39,176 bases of DNA from the NCBI GenBank assembly GCA_020629005.1, contig JAHDEE010000037.1:1-39176 (forward strand), read 5' to 3'. The notes below the pieces were generated by a model, which saw only the letters and a program-made list of their open reading frames with translations, did no database searches and was not told the origin of the DNA. The stretch comes from Chitinophagales bacterium. Lineage in GTDB: Bacteria; Bacteroidota; Bacteroidia; Chitinophagales; UBA2359. This document shows positions 1 to 15,000 of the stretch, piece by piece. Position 1 is the first letter of the stretch; each line of letters starts with the position of its first letter. Made by a program: the position numbers and the translations under genes.

Positions 1-3000
1 GCTGTGTAGCTGACCTTTCACTAGAGAAAGTTGCAAGCACAGATGCAATCGTTCAAGGTGAGACATTCACTTATACATTGACTCTGACTAACGAAGGTCC
101 AGCTGATGCGACAGGAATCGCAGTAGCAGAGAACCTACCTACCGGAGTTGAATACATTTCTGATAGCGCAAGTGCAGGTAACTTCAGTGCCGGTACTGGA
201 TTGTGGACAGTAGACCAATTGGCTGCTGGAAGCACTGCGACACTAGAGATTACAGTATTGGCTGCTGAGGCAGGTGATTATGTGAACACTGCACAGGTTG
301 TAGCGTCTGACCAGGAAGATCCTGATTCAGATCCAAACAACGATGACGGTGATCAGTCTGAGGATGATGAAGATAATGCAGGTACTACGGTTACTGAACC
401 AATCATCGACCTATCATTGACTAAGGATGTAGATGTAGATGCTGGAAACGAGGGTGATACTTTCGTATTCGAGTTGACAGTTACTAACCAAGGTCCTGAT
501 GACGCAACTGGTGTTGTAGCTAACGACGATCTACCAGCTGGATTGAGCTATGTAAGCGACAACCCAAGCACAGGTGATTATACTCCTGCAACAGGAAACT
601 GGATAATTGGTGATTTGGCAGCAGGTGCATCAGCAACGCTGACAATCTCAGTTACAGGTGATACTGCAGGTGAGTTTGAAAATGTTGCACAAATTATTGC
701 AGCAGATCAGACTGATATTGACTCTTCAACCAACAATGATGATGGCGATCAGTCAGAAGATGACGAAGATAACGCTAGCGTAATTATTGGTGAGCTAGGA
801 TCTATCGGAGACTATGTATGGTTCGATTTGAACAATGATGGTATCCAGGATGCTGGTGAAATGGGAATTGAAAATGTTGAAGTTACTTTGACATACCCAG
901 ATGGAACTACTGAAACTACCACTACAGATGCTGACGGCTTGTATCTCTTCGAAGAGCTACCTGCTGGAGACTATCTGGTGACTGTAGGAACAGGTCCTGA
1001 TGGAACTGTCTTGACAACTCCAAGCAACGATAGTGTTGCACTTGGTGAAGGTGAGGATTATGTAGATGCTGACTTCGGCTTCTATGTACCGGAAGAAATC
1101 ATTGATCTTGAAGTAACTAAGGCTGTAAATGCAGTTCTCGGTGTTGAAGGAGATGAATTCATCTGGACAATCACAATCGTTAACCAGGGACCAGATGATG
1201 CAACAGGTGTTGTCGTTAATGATGACCTGCCAGCATTGTTGACTTACCTTGGTGATTCAGCAAGCACAGGTGATTACACAGCTGCCACAGGTGACTGGGT
1301 AGTTGGAGATTTGGCTGTAGGTGCTACTGCTACATTGGAAATTACAACTGCGGCTCCGGTTGCTGGTGATTACACAAATGTTGCTCAGGTAACTGAAGCT
1401 GATCAGGATGATATCGATTCTCAGACCAACAATGATGATGGAGACCAAAGCGAAGATGATGAAGACAATGCGTCTATCACTGTCGATCCAATTGATCCTC
1501 CAATCGCAGATCTGGAATTGACTAAGACAGTTAATGCTGTTCTAGGCGAGGAAGGTGATGAGTTTACGTTTACAATTGAAGTAACCAACCAGGGTCCAAA
1601 TGCTGCAACTGGTGTTGTAGTAAACGATGACCTACCGGCATTGTTGGCTTACCTATCTGATTCTCCAAGCACTGGTGATTACACTGCTGCTACAGGCGAA
1701 TGGGTAATCGGCGATCTAGCTGTTGGTGCTACTGCTACTCTTGAGATTACTGTTAGTGCACCGATTGCAGGTGATTACACCAACATTGCTCAAGTAACTT
1801 CAGCTACTGAAGATGATATTGACTCAGTACCAAACAACGATGATGGCGACCAGTCTGAGGATGACGAAGACAACGCTTCAATCACTGTTACTGAAATTCC
1901 TGATCCAATCTCAGATATTGAGTTGACTAAGGAAGTGAACGCTGTACTAGGATCAGTTGGTGATGAATTCACATTCACCATCACTGTTGTAAACCAGGGA
2001 CCAGATGCCGCTACCGGTGTTATGGTTAATGATGATCTACCAACCGGCTTGACGTATATCTCTGATGCTCCAAGCACAGGTGACTATACTGCTTCAACTG
2101 GCGAATGGATGATCGGCGACCTTGCAGTTGGTGCTACAGCTACATTGGAGATCACAGTATCTGCTGATCAGGCAGGTGATTACACTAACGTAGCGCAGGT
2201 AATTGGCGCTAATGAAGATGATATCGATTCAGTTCCAAACAACGATGATGGCGACCAGTCTGAGGATGACGAAGACAACGCTTCTATCTCTGTAACTGAT
2301 GAAGTAATCGATCTTTCATTGACTAAGACAGTTGACGCGGATATGGGAATGGAAGGCGACTTCTTTACATTCACATTGACAGTGACTAACCAGGGTCCAG
2401 ATACAGCTACTGGTGTAGAAGTATTTGACAACCTTCCTACTGGATTGACTTATGACAGTGCCAACCCAACAACTGGTACTTACAGTCCATTCACTGGTAC
2501 CTGGATGATTGGAACAATGGAAGCAGGTGAAACTGCAACTATGACCATCACAGTTCTTGCTACTGAAGTAGGATCATTCACAAACATTGCTCAGGTTTCT
2601 GCTGCTAATGAGAATGATATCGATTCTACTCCAAACAATGATGACGGTGACCAGTCTGAAGATGATGAAGACAACGCTAGCGTTGAAATCGTTGAAGAAA
2701 TGGTTGACATTTCATTGACTAAGGAAGTTGATGCGAATGCAGGTTCAATAGGTGATGACTTTACATTCACCATCACTGTAACGAATGACGGTCCTGATAC
2801 TGCTACTAACGTAGTTGTAAACGACGACCTTCCAACTGGATTGACTTACATCTCAGATGCTCCAAGCACAGGTGATTACACCGCTGCTAGTGGCGATTGG
2901 GTGATCGGAAGTCTGGCTGCCGGACAAACGGAAATATTGACTATCACAGTTAGTGCTGATGTTGCCGGAAGCTTCGAGAACATTGCTCAGGTTACTTCAC

Positions 3001-6000
3001 ATGAAGAAGCTGACATTGATTCTGATCCAAATAATGATGATGGAGATCAAAGTGAAGATGATGAGGACAATGCTACGGTAACTGTCTCAGATGTCTTGAC
3101 TGATCTCGAGTTGACCAAAACTGTAGATACTGCAGCGGGTCTTGTTGGAGATAGCTTCACCTTCACGGTGACTGTAGCTAACCAGGGGCCAGCTGATGCA
3201 ACAGGTGTACAAGTATTCGATCTGCTTCCTGCAGGTTTGACTTACCTTGGTGATGTGCCTAGCACTGGTACTTACAGCCCGGCTACTGGAACATGGACAA
3301 TTGGTGATCTTGCAGTAGGAGCAACAGCTACTATTGACATTACCATCGTTGCCGATGTGGCTGGTGATTACACGAATATCGCTCAGGTTAGCGCTGCTAA
3401 TGAAGCTGATATCGACTCTACTCCAAACAATGATGACGGAGATCAGAGCGAGGACGACGAAGACAATGCGAGCATTGTAGTCGAAGAACTTCCTGAGCCA
3501 ATCATTGACCTTGAAGTAACTAAAGTTGCTAGCCAGGTACTGATTACTGAAGGTGAATCATTCACGTTCACAGTAACGGTTAACAACCAGGGACCAGATG
3601 ACGCAACTGGTGTTAGCGTATTCGATAACCTGCCTTCAGGTTTGACATACCTATCAGATGCTCCTTCAACGGGTACTTACAGCGAGAATCTTGATACATG
3701 GACAATAGGTGATCTTGCAGCAGGTGCAACAGCTACATTGACTATGGAAGTGGAAGCCAGCGTACCTGGTACTTACACTAACATCGCTCAGGTATTTGCA
3801 GCTGAACAAGATGATATTGATTCTACTCCAAACAACGACGATGGTGATCAGAGTGAGGATGATGAAGACAATGCTACTGTAACTGTAGAGCCTATCAATC
3901 CTCCGTTGATTGATCTTGAAGTTGCTAAGAATGTAAATGCTGCTCTAGTAACTGTTGGTGACGAAGTAATCTTCACGGTTACGGTTACTAACCAGGGGCC
4001 AGACGATGCCACAGGTGTTGAGTTGTTCGATCTACTGCCTACAGGCCTAGGTTATATCAGCTCTGACGCTAGCACAGGTACTTATAGTCCTGCTACTGCT
4101 ATGTGGACAATCGGCGACCTTGCTGCCGGAGCAACTGCTACTATCGAAATGACCGTAAGTGCTGATATTGCTGGTGACTACGTAAACGTAGCTCAGATCA
4201 GTGCTGCTGGTGAAGATGATATCGACTCTACTCCAAACAATGATGACGGAGATCAGAGTGAAGATGATGAAGATAACGCAGGTGTTACTGTTAATCCTGT
4301 TGATGAGCCAGTTTCTGATCTTGAGCTGACTAAAGTTGCAGATGCTGCTTTGGTAACAGTAGGTGACGAGTTTGCTTACACAATCACTGTGACCAACCAA
4401 GGTCCAGATGATGCTACAGGTGTAATGGTACTGGATAACCTACCTACAAATGTAGATTACCAAGGATTCAGCACAAGCACTGGCTCATACATCCCAGCTA
4501 CGGGACAATGGATGATTGGTGACCTTGCTGTGGGATCAACTGCCACTTTGACTATCATCGTTGAGGCTGCAGAAGCTGGTACATTCGACAATATTGCTCA
4601 GATCATTGCAGCAGGTCAGGATGATATCGATTCTACTCCAAATAATGATGATGGTGATCAATCAGAAGATGATGAAGACAATGCTACAGTTACAGCCAAC
4701 GAGCTTGGTGATCCGATCATCGACCTTGAAGTGACTAAAACTGCAAGCACTGCTTTGATTGAAGAAGGTGAGAACTTCACGTTCACAGTTACTGTAACCA
4801 ACCAAGGTCCTGACGATGCAACACAGGTGTCTGTATTTGACAACCTACCTGTTGGATTGACTTACCTGGGAGATATTACTTCCGTTGGAACTTATAGTGA
4901 AGGCGCTGATACCTGGTTCGTTGGTGATCTGGCTGCTGGTGCTACAGCTACTTTGACAATGACTGTTGAAGGAACTGTTGCAGGCTCTTACACGAATGTT
5001 GCACAGGTTGTTGCTGCTGAAGAGGATGATATTGATTCTGTACCGAACAATGACGATGGAGATCAAAGCGAAGATGACGAAGACAATGCGTCTGTAACCG
5101 TTACTGAGCCAAACACTCCTGTTATTGATCTTGAATTGACTAAGACTTCTGATGCAACAATCGTTAATATCGGAGACCAGTTCACTTATACCATCACACT
5201 GACCAATCAAGGTCCAGATGATGCAACAGGTGTAATTGCATTCGATAATCTTCCTGGAAACGTGAGCTACGTATCATCTGCTACTAGCACTGGTACATAC
5301 AGCCAAGGCTCAGGAATGTGGAATGTTGGTTCACTTGCCGCAGGTGGTGTTGCTACTTTGGATATCACAGTTACTGCTGATGCTGAAGGTAGTATTACAA
5401 ACATCGCCCAGGTAACTGCTGCTGGTCAGACTGATATTGATTCAACTCCGAACAACGATGATGGTGATCAGTCAGAAGATGACGAAGACGGTGTTGACGT
5501 AACTGTTAACCCAGAAGATGAGCCAATCATTGATTTGGACTTGACCAAAGTAGTTGATGCTGCTCAGGTAACTGTAGGTGATCTTGTTACTTACACTGTA
5601 ACAGTTTCAAATGCTGGTCCTGATGATGCAACTGGTGTAATGGTAATTGACAATCTTCCTGTACAGGTAGCCTTCCAGGGTTTTGCAGCCAGCACTGGCT
5701 CATACAGCCCAGGTACTGGCATGTGGAACATTGGAACATTGGCCGCTGGTAGCACTGCTACTCTTGAAATTCTTGCAGAAGTAATTACTGCTGGAAGCTT
5801 CGAGAATATTGCTCAGGTTACAGCTGCTGGACAAGATGATATCGATTCTACTCCAAACAATGATGATGGTGATCAGTCAGAGGATGACGAGGACAATGCA
5901 GGTGTAACTGCTGTTGACCCAGCTGAGCCTGTTGTTGATCTATCATTGGAGAAGACATCTACTCCAACTACAGTTAACATAGGTGATCAATTCATCTATA

Positions 6001-9000
6001 CATTGACATTGACTAACCAGGGTCCAGACGAAGCCACTAACATAGAGGTATTCGACAACCTTCCTGGTAATGTATCATACGTATCGGATGCACCTTCAAC
6101 AGGTACTTACAGCTCAGGTACTGGAATATGGAGCGTTTCTGGCCTTGCTGCCGGAGAATCTGCAACTCTGGACATCGTTGTGACTGCTGACGCTGAAGGC
6201 TCTATCTTAAACGTTGCTCAGGTAATTGCTGTAGATCAGCAGGATATCGACTCTACTCCAAACAATGATGATGGTGACCAGTCTGAGGATGACGAAGACA
6301 ATGCTACCACAAACATTAACCCAGAGGATGAGCCAGTTATCGATCTATCGCTTACTAAGACCAGCGATGCTGCAGTTGTGACTGTAGGTGATTCATTCAC
6401 TTATACCATTACTGTAAGCAACCAAGGTCCTGATGACGCTACTGGTGTGGAAGTGTTTGATAACCTTCCTAGCTATGTGACTTACATCTCTGATGCTGCA
6501 AGCACAGGTGTTTACTCTGATGGTTCGGACATCTGGACAGTAGGTTCTCTTGCTGCCGGTGCAACTGCTACATTGGATATAACAGTTGTTGCCAGCGAGC
6601 CAGGTGAGGGAATCGAAAACGTAGCTCAGGTTTCTGCTGCTAACGAAGACGATATCGACTCTATGCCAGGTAATGATGATGGAGATCAAAGTGAAGATGA
6701 TGAAGATGGAGTAGCTGTCACAATACTTGACGAAGCTGATCCTATCATCGATCTTGATTTGACTAAGACGGTTGATGAAGCTGTTGTGACTGTAGGTGAC
6801 TCATTCACATACACAATAACAGTAAGCAACCAGGGTCCTGATACCGCTACAGGTATTGATGTATTGGATAACCTACCAGCTGGAACCAGCTACCTGGGTC
6901 ATTCTGCTTCTACAGGTTCATTCATCTCAAGCACCGGACAGTGGTACGTAGGTACTTTGGATGCGGGTGCAAGCGCTACGCTATCAATCGAAGTATTGGC
7001 TATCGGAGAAGGTGATCTATTGAACGTTGCTCAGATTACTGATGCAAACGAAATGGACATCGACTCTACTCCAAACAACGACGATGGTGACCAGTCTGAA
7101 GATGATGAAGACAATGCAGGTGTAACTGTGAATCCTACTCCGGATCCATTGATTGACCTTTCATTGACTAAGGTTGCCGATGCTGCATCAGTAATGATTG
7201 GTGACGCATTTACTTATACTATCGAAGTAACCAACCAGGGTCCTGATACTGCAACCGGAGTACAGGCATTTGATCTACTACCTTCAGGTGTTAGCTTCCT
7301 AAGCGCTACTGCTTCTACAGGAACTTACAGCCCAGGTACTGGAATCTGGAACGTTGGTTCACTAGATGCTGGTGAAGTTGAAACATTGAACATCACTGTT
7401 GAGGCTCAAGCAGCTGGTAGCTATGATAACGTAGCCCAGATTTCTTCAGCTGATCAGACTGATATCGATTCTACTCCAAACAATGATGACGGTGATCAAA
7501 GCGAAGATGACGAGGATATCGCAACTGTGAACATCCTTGACGAAACTGCTGATATCATTGATCTTGATCTTGTTAAGACTTCAGATGCTGCTGCATTGGA
7601 AGTGGGAGATAGCTTCACCTATACATTGACTCTGACTAACCAGGGTCCTGACGATGCGACTGGTGTTGTTGTCTTTGACAACCTACCATCAGCTGTATCA
7701 TACATAAGCAATGCTGCTAGCCAAGGATTCTACGCTCCAGGAACTGGAGAGTGGACAGTTGGCGCTCTTGCTGCCGGTGCTTCTGCTACATTGGACATCA
7801 CTGTGACCGCCGATACAGACGGAACCATCACAAATGTTGCTCAGGTAATTGAAGCTGATCAGCAGGATATTGATTCTGCACCTGCTAATGACGATGGAGA
7901 TCAAAGTGAGGATGACGAAGATGGAACCGACGTAAATGTTGCACCTATCGGAGAGCCGATCATTGACCTCGATCTTGTTAAGACTTCTGATGCTGCTGTA
8001 GTGAACGTTGGAGATACTTTCAACTACTCAATTACAGTTACAAATCAGGGTCCTGACACTGCTACAGGTGTAGAAGTAGTGGATAACTTGCCTTCTAATG
8101 TGAGTTATGTAACGCATACTGCTAGTACTGGTATCTTCATCTCATCAACTGGCGAGTGGAATATCGGAACAATGAATGCAGGTGCAACAGCTACGATCGT
8201 AATCACTGTAAGCGCAGATTCAGAAGGAGATGTTACTAACGTTGCTCAGATTAGCTCTGCAAACGAAATGGACATTGACTCTAATCCTGCAAACGACGAT
8301 GGAGATCAAAGCGAAGATGATGAAGACTCAGCTGATACTTCTATCCAGGGTCCACAAGAGCCTGTGATCGATCTATCACTAGAGAAGACTAGTTCAGCAA
8401 CAAGTGTAACTGTAGGCGATGAGTTCGCTTACACAATCACTTTGACTAACCAGGGTCCGGATGATGCTACAGGTGTAGTAGTATTCGACTACCTGCCTAC
8501 AGGTGTTAGCTATGTAGGTTCAACTGCTACAGCTGGTACTTACGTGCCAACAAGCGGTGAATGGACCGTCGGTGCACTGGCAGCTGGTTCTACTGCTGAT
8601 CTTGTGATCACTGTAATTGCTGTAGGAGAAGGATCTATCGCCAACACAGCGCAAGTAATTGCTGCTGACCAGGATGATATCGATTCTGAGCCAAACAACG
8701 ACGACGGAGATCAAAGTGAAGATGATGAGGACGGTCAGGATGTAACTTCTACACCTGAAGATGAGCCAATCATCGATCTATCTTTGGAGAAAACTTCTGA
8801 CGCTGCTGCTGTCTCTATCGGAGACCAGTTTACTTATACTTTGACATTGACCAACCAGGGTCCTGATGATGCTACTGGAATCGTAGTCTTTGACTACCTA
8901 CCAGGTACAGTATCTTATATCAGCTCTGCTGGAACAGGCGTTTACAGCCCGGCTTCAGGTGAGTGGTCAGTATCTGCTCTTGCTGCAGGTGATGTAGTAA

Positions 9001-12000
9001 CAATGGATATCGTTGTTGAAGCAATCGGAGAAGGATCAACAGTTAACGTAGCGCAAGTAATTGCTGCTGATCAGACTGACATTGATTCTACACCAGCTAA
9101 TGACGACGGTGATCAAAGTGAAGACGACGAAGACTCTGCTAATACAAACATCTCCGGCCCAGCTGATGAGATGATTGATTTGGAGTTGACTAAGACTTCT
9201 GACGCAACAAGCGTAACTATCGGAGATCAATTCACTTACACGCTGACTTTGACCAACAATGGTCCAGATGACGCGACTGGTGTAAGTGTTGTTGATAATC
9301 TTCCAACCAATGTTAGCTTCGTAAGCTTCTCATCAAGCAATGGATTCTATGTTGCCAATACTGGCATGTGGAATGTACCAAGCCTTGCTGCAGGTGCTAC
9401 TGCTACCATGGACATTACGGTTGAAGCAATCGCTGAAGGTTCTCTTGCAAACATCGCACAGGTGGTTGCAGCGGATCAGATGGATACAGATTCTACTCCT
9501 GCTAATGACGACGGTGATCAAAGTGAGGATGACGAAGACAATTCAACTGTCAACGTTAATCCAATCGATGAGCCAGTTGTTGATCTATCGCTAGAGAAGA
9601 CTTCTGATGCTACCTTGTTGACTACAGGTGATACATTCTCTTACACATTGACATTGACCAACGCTGGTCCTGACGAAGCCACTGGAATCGTTGTTAACGA
9701 TTACCTGCCATTCGGATTGACCTATGTAGGTAGCGCAGCTTCAACAGGAAGCTACAACCCTGCTTCAGGCGATTGGACTGTATCTGCTCTTGCTGCAGGT
9801 GCTCAGGCAACACTGGAAATCACAGTAATTGCTAGCAGCCCTGGATCAATTGAGAATATCGCTCAGGTAACTGATGCTGATCAGGATGATATTGATTCTA
9901 ATCCAAACAATGACGATGGAGATCAGAGTGAGGATGACGAAGACAATGCTTCTGTGAATGTAGAAGACGAACCTGCTGACATAATTGACCTGGCTCTGAC
10001 CAAGACATCTGATGCAGCTGTCGTAACTGTAGGAGATCAGTTCACTTATACTTTGACATTGACCAACCAGGGTCCTGATGATGCAACTGGTATCGTTGTC
10101 TTTGACAACCTACCTGCTGCTGTAAGCTATGTAAGCTCTGCTTCAACTAACGGCTTCTACCTGCCTGCAAGTGGTGAGTGGACTGTACCAGCCCTGGCTG
10201 CTGGAGGTTCTGCAACACTTGACATCACGGTAACTGCCGAGACTGCTGCAAGTATCGAGAACATCGCTCAGGTAATCGCTGCTGATCAAACTGATATCGA
10301 CTCTACTCCAGCTAATGATGATGGAGATCAGAGCGAAGATGATGAAGATGCCGTAGGAACCGAAATCGGAGATGTTCCGCCAGTAGTTGCTGACCTTGAA
10401 CTCGAAAAGAGCTCAAGCGCTCAGTCAATTCCTCTGGGAACTCAATTCGATTATACATTGACATTGACCAACAATGGTCCAGATGATGCAAGCGGAATCG
10501 TTGTTCAAGATCAGCTTCCAGCTGGTGTTACATTCAACAGCTTCGCTGCTAACAATGGATTCTACAGTGTTGGCTCTGGAGAATGGACAGTTCCTAATCT
10601 TGCTGCTGGTGCAACTGCAGAGCTTGTTCTGACAGTTACAGCAACTGATCCTGGTTCTGTTACTAACGTGGCTCAGGTAATTGCTTCAAATGAAGAAGAT
10701 CCGGATTCAGATCCAGGTAATGACGACGGCGATCAAAGTGAAGATGATGAAGACAACTCTACAGTTACTGTAGAAGAGCCTGCTGCTCCAGTTGCTGACC
10801 TTTCTGTAACTAAGATTGCAGATCGTTCTTCGATGCTGGTAGGCGACTTCGTTAGCTACACAATTACTGTTACTAACTCAGGTCCGGATCAAGCTACAAA
10901 CGTAGTATTGACAGACTTGATGCCTTCTCAATTGACTTACTCAAGCTCAAATGCTTCTACTGGTTCATTCCAGCCTAGCACTGCAGTTTGGACCGTAGGT
11001 ACAGTTGAAGTTGGTGCAACAGAGACGCTGGAAATAACTTCAGTTCTAGAATCTGCAGGTCAGTTCACCAATGTTGTACAAGTTACTTCAGTTGATCAGG
11101 ATGATCCTGACTCTGATCCTAACAATGACGATGGTGACCAATCTGAAGATGATGAAGCAAATGCAACAACTGTAGGTATGAACCCACAAGGTTCTATCGG
11201 AGACTTCGTTTGGAATGATCTAGATGGTGACGGTGTTCAGGATCCAGGTGAGCCTGGTAAGGATGGTGTTACGGTAAATCTATATGATGCTGACGGTGCC
11301 TTCATTACTTCTGCAAATACATTTGGTGGTGGACAGTACTTGTTCTCCAACCTGGATGCTGGTGTCTACATCGTAGAAATCGGTGTGGTTGACGGAAACG
11401 TAATGACTACGCAGGATACTTACACAGTGAATCTCGCTCCTGGCGAAGACTTCCCGAGTGCTGACTTCGGTTGCTACGAGCCTGCTTGTATCGGAGACTA
11501 TGTATGGTTGGATGAAAATGGCAACGGTACACTAGACAACGGCGAGCCTGGATTTGAGCTAATGTTCGGTAACACTCCACAAGGAATCTCTGTATTCCTA
11601 TTGGGTGAAAACGGTCAATTGATCACTCAGACTACAACTGATAATGGTAGCTACGAATTCTGTGGATTGGCTCCTGGTACTTACACAGTACAGGTTGACG
11701 TTCCAAGTGGATTCTCACTATCAACTGATGGTTCTTACACAGTAACTGTTGAATCAGGAGACAACGTCACGGATGCTGACTTCGGCTTGACTCAGGCTAA
11801 CAGCTTGATCGCTAATGATGACTCAGCAGTTACGGATTGTGAATCTCCAGCTGCAATCACTGTAATAGCGAATGATACTGATCCTGATGGCGATAACTTC
11901 TCTATCACTTCTGTATCTAATCCGCTTAACGGTACTGCTGCTGCCACGGCAGCGGGTGTAATTACTTACACTCCTCTTGCAGGGTTCAGCGGAACTGATC

Positions 12001-15000
12001 AGTTTGATTACACGATCACTGATGATCTAGGTAACGAGGCTACGGCTACTGTTACTGTGACAGTCGGTCAATGTGATGAGAACGATCCTCCAGTTGCTGC
12101 TGATGGAAGCATCTCAACAGCTTGTGATACTCCAGATACTATCGATCTACTTGCAGGTGCAACTGATCCAGAAGGTGATACAATCACGCTTCAGTCAGTT
12201 AACCAACCAAGCAATGGTACAGTGGTAGACAACGGTGACGGAACGGTAACCTACACTCCTAATGCAGGATTTGATGGAGCTGACTTCTTCACTTATGTAA
12301 TCACTGACGGTGAGCTTACAGCTATCGGATCTGTAGTAGTGAATGTTGAAGATTGTGTGGAGCCAAATGAGGCTCCTGTTGCAAACGACGACACAAACAC
12401 TACTCCATGTGAAACCCCTGCTATCATCAACCTAACAGGTAATGATACAGATGCTAACGGTGATGCATTGACAATCACTGTGCTTGGTACGCCAGCGAAT
12501 GGAGCAGCTACTGGTAACGGAGACGGAACAGTAACATACACACCAAGTGCAGGATTCAGTGGAACTGATTCATTCACTTACACCATCTCTGATGGAAATG
12601 GTGGAACAGACTCAGCTACCGTAACTGTAACAGTTGAGACTTGTGTTGATCCTAACCAGGATCCTACAGCGAACAACGATATGAACACTACGCCTTGTGA
12701 GACTGCTGTTATCATCGATCTAATCGGAAACGATACAGATCCTGATGGTGATGCTTTGACTGTTTCTTCAGTTGGTAACCCAGCTAATGGTACAGTATCT
12801 GACAATGGCAATGGCACAGTAACATACACTCCTAATACAGGATTCGATGGAAACGACGTATTCACATACACTATTTCTGATGGCAACGGTGGAAGCGATT
12901 CCGCAACAGCTACAGTAATGGTAGAGTCATGTGTTGATCCTTGTACTGTAAACGGAGGTTCGATCTCTACTACAGATCCAACTACAATTTGTGCAGACGA
13001 TAATGTAGAAGATCTGATTGACGTGATTTTGGTTGGCGCTACTGGTCCAAACAATGCCTGGATCATTACCGATGACCTGGGTAATATTCTTGATCTACCT
13101 CAGGCACCACCATTCAACCTGGAAGGTGCAGGAGCAGGAGTTTGCCTAATCTGGCACATCTCATACGAAGACGGACTAACTGGCGCGAATGTTGGAGCTA
13201 ACGCTTCAGGACTTGCAGGTTGCTTCGATCTTTCTGAGCCAATCGCAGTTACAAGATTGACAGGAGACGATTGTCCTACGACAAACGAAGCACCTGTTGC
13301 TAACGATGATTCGAATACAACTCCGTGTGAGACTCCAGCCATCATCAACCTAATCGGTAATGATACCGATGCTGACGGTGATGCCTTGACAATCACATTG
13401 ATTGGAACACCTGCAAACGGAACGGCTACCAACAACGGCGACGGTACGGTAACCTACACTCCGAATGCAGCATTTGATGGAACTGACAGCTTCACCTACA
13501 CTATCTCTGATGGTAACGGTGGAACTGACAGTGCTACGGTAACTGTAACTGTTGAAGACTGTATCGCTCCTAATCAGAATCCTACAGCTAACAACGACCA
13601 GAATACAACTCCGTGTGAGACAGCAGCCATTATCAATCTAATTGCTAATGACTCTGATCCTGATGGAGATGCATTGACTATTACAGCTATCGGATCACCT
13701 GCCAACGGTACTGTTGTTGACAACGGTGACGGTACGGTACTTTACACGCCAAATGCAGAATTCAGCGGCATTGACCTATTCACTTACTCTATCTCTGATG
13801 GAAACGGTGGAACAGCTAATGCAACTGTTTCTGTAAACGTTGAGCAGTGTGCGGAGCCTAACCAGAATCCTGTTGCCAACAATGATCAAAGTTCAACTCC
13901 TTGTGATGAACCAGTAACCGTTGATGTACTAATCAATGACACTGATCCTGATGGCGATCCATTGACGATTATCTCAATCTTCTCGGTAGCCAACGGAACA
14001 GCAGTGATTACTGCGGATAATATGATCACTTTCACTCCTGATGCAGGATTCTCTGGTAACGGATTCGTTAACTACGAGATTTCTGATGGAAACGGTGGAA
14101 CGGCTCTTGGTGTACTTACAATTGCTGTAAGCGAATGTAATGACAACAATAACCCAATCGCTGTTGATGATCTGGTTGAAACTCCATGTGATACTGAAAT
14201 ATTGATCGATGTTACATCGAACGATACGGATGCTGACGGTGACTTCCTGATCGTAACAGGTCTGGGTGCTCCGGCTAATGGTTCTGTAGACAGACTAGGT
14301 AACACTATCTCCTACACTCCGGATCCTGGTTTCAGTGGAACGGACGTATTTACTTACCTAATTACTGATGGTGCTGGTGGTACGGCTACCGGTATCGTAA
14401 CAGTAGTTGTGGGTGACTGCGACATGAACACTGCGCCTACAGCAGTAGACGACAGTGGATCAACTAACTGTGATACGCCAGTGGCATTCTCAGTGATTGC
14501 CAACGATTTCGACCCTGATGGAAACGCATTGACCATTACCAGTACTTCTAATCCGGCTAACGGTTCAGTTACAGTACTAGGTGGTGTAATCAACTACGTT
14601 CCTGATTCAGGATTCTCTGGTACAGACTTGTTCACTTACACTATCTCTGATGGTGAAGGTGGAACTTCTTCAGCAACGGTAACCATCACGGTTGATCAGT
14701 GCGAAGATTGTGAGAACCCGGATATGTTCGGTTGTACTATGCCGATCACTCCGATTATCTTCTGTCCTGAGTTCTGTGCTTTGGGTGACCAGTATGAGAT
14801 TGTATCTCTTACTACTACATTCAACTGCAGCTTGACTATTCTTCCTGACAACTGCGTGCGATACGTACCGCTTCCAGGATTTGTAGGCATGGATACAATT
14901 GTTGCTACAGCTTGTGATGACAACGGAAACTGTGATGTAATCAATCTCAACGTAACAACTGCTGACGACTGTGCTGGAAACGGCAACAACTCACCGGCAG

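Noticed and set aside
9340-9594. Plus-strand 84-codon frame within the DUF11 array
   Set aside because: It lies entirely within the adhesin in another frame and has low-complexity Leu/Arg-rich composition typical of a shifted reading.
798-11187. CRISPR-like regular repetition
   Set aside because: The period is about 403 bp, in frame and protein-coding. There are no short identical repeats with unique spacers and no cas genes.
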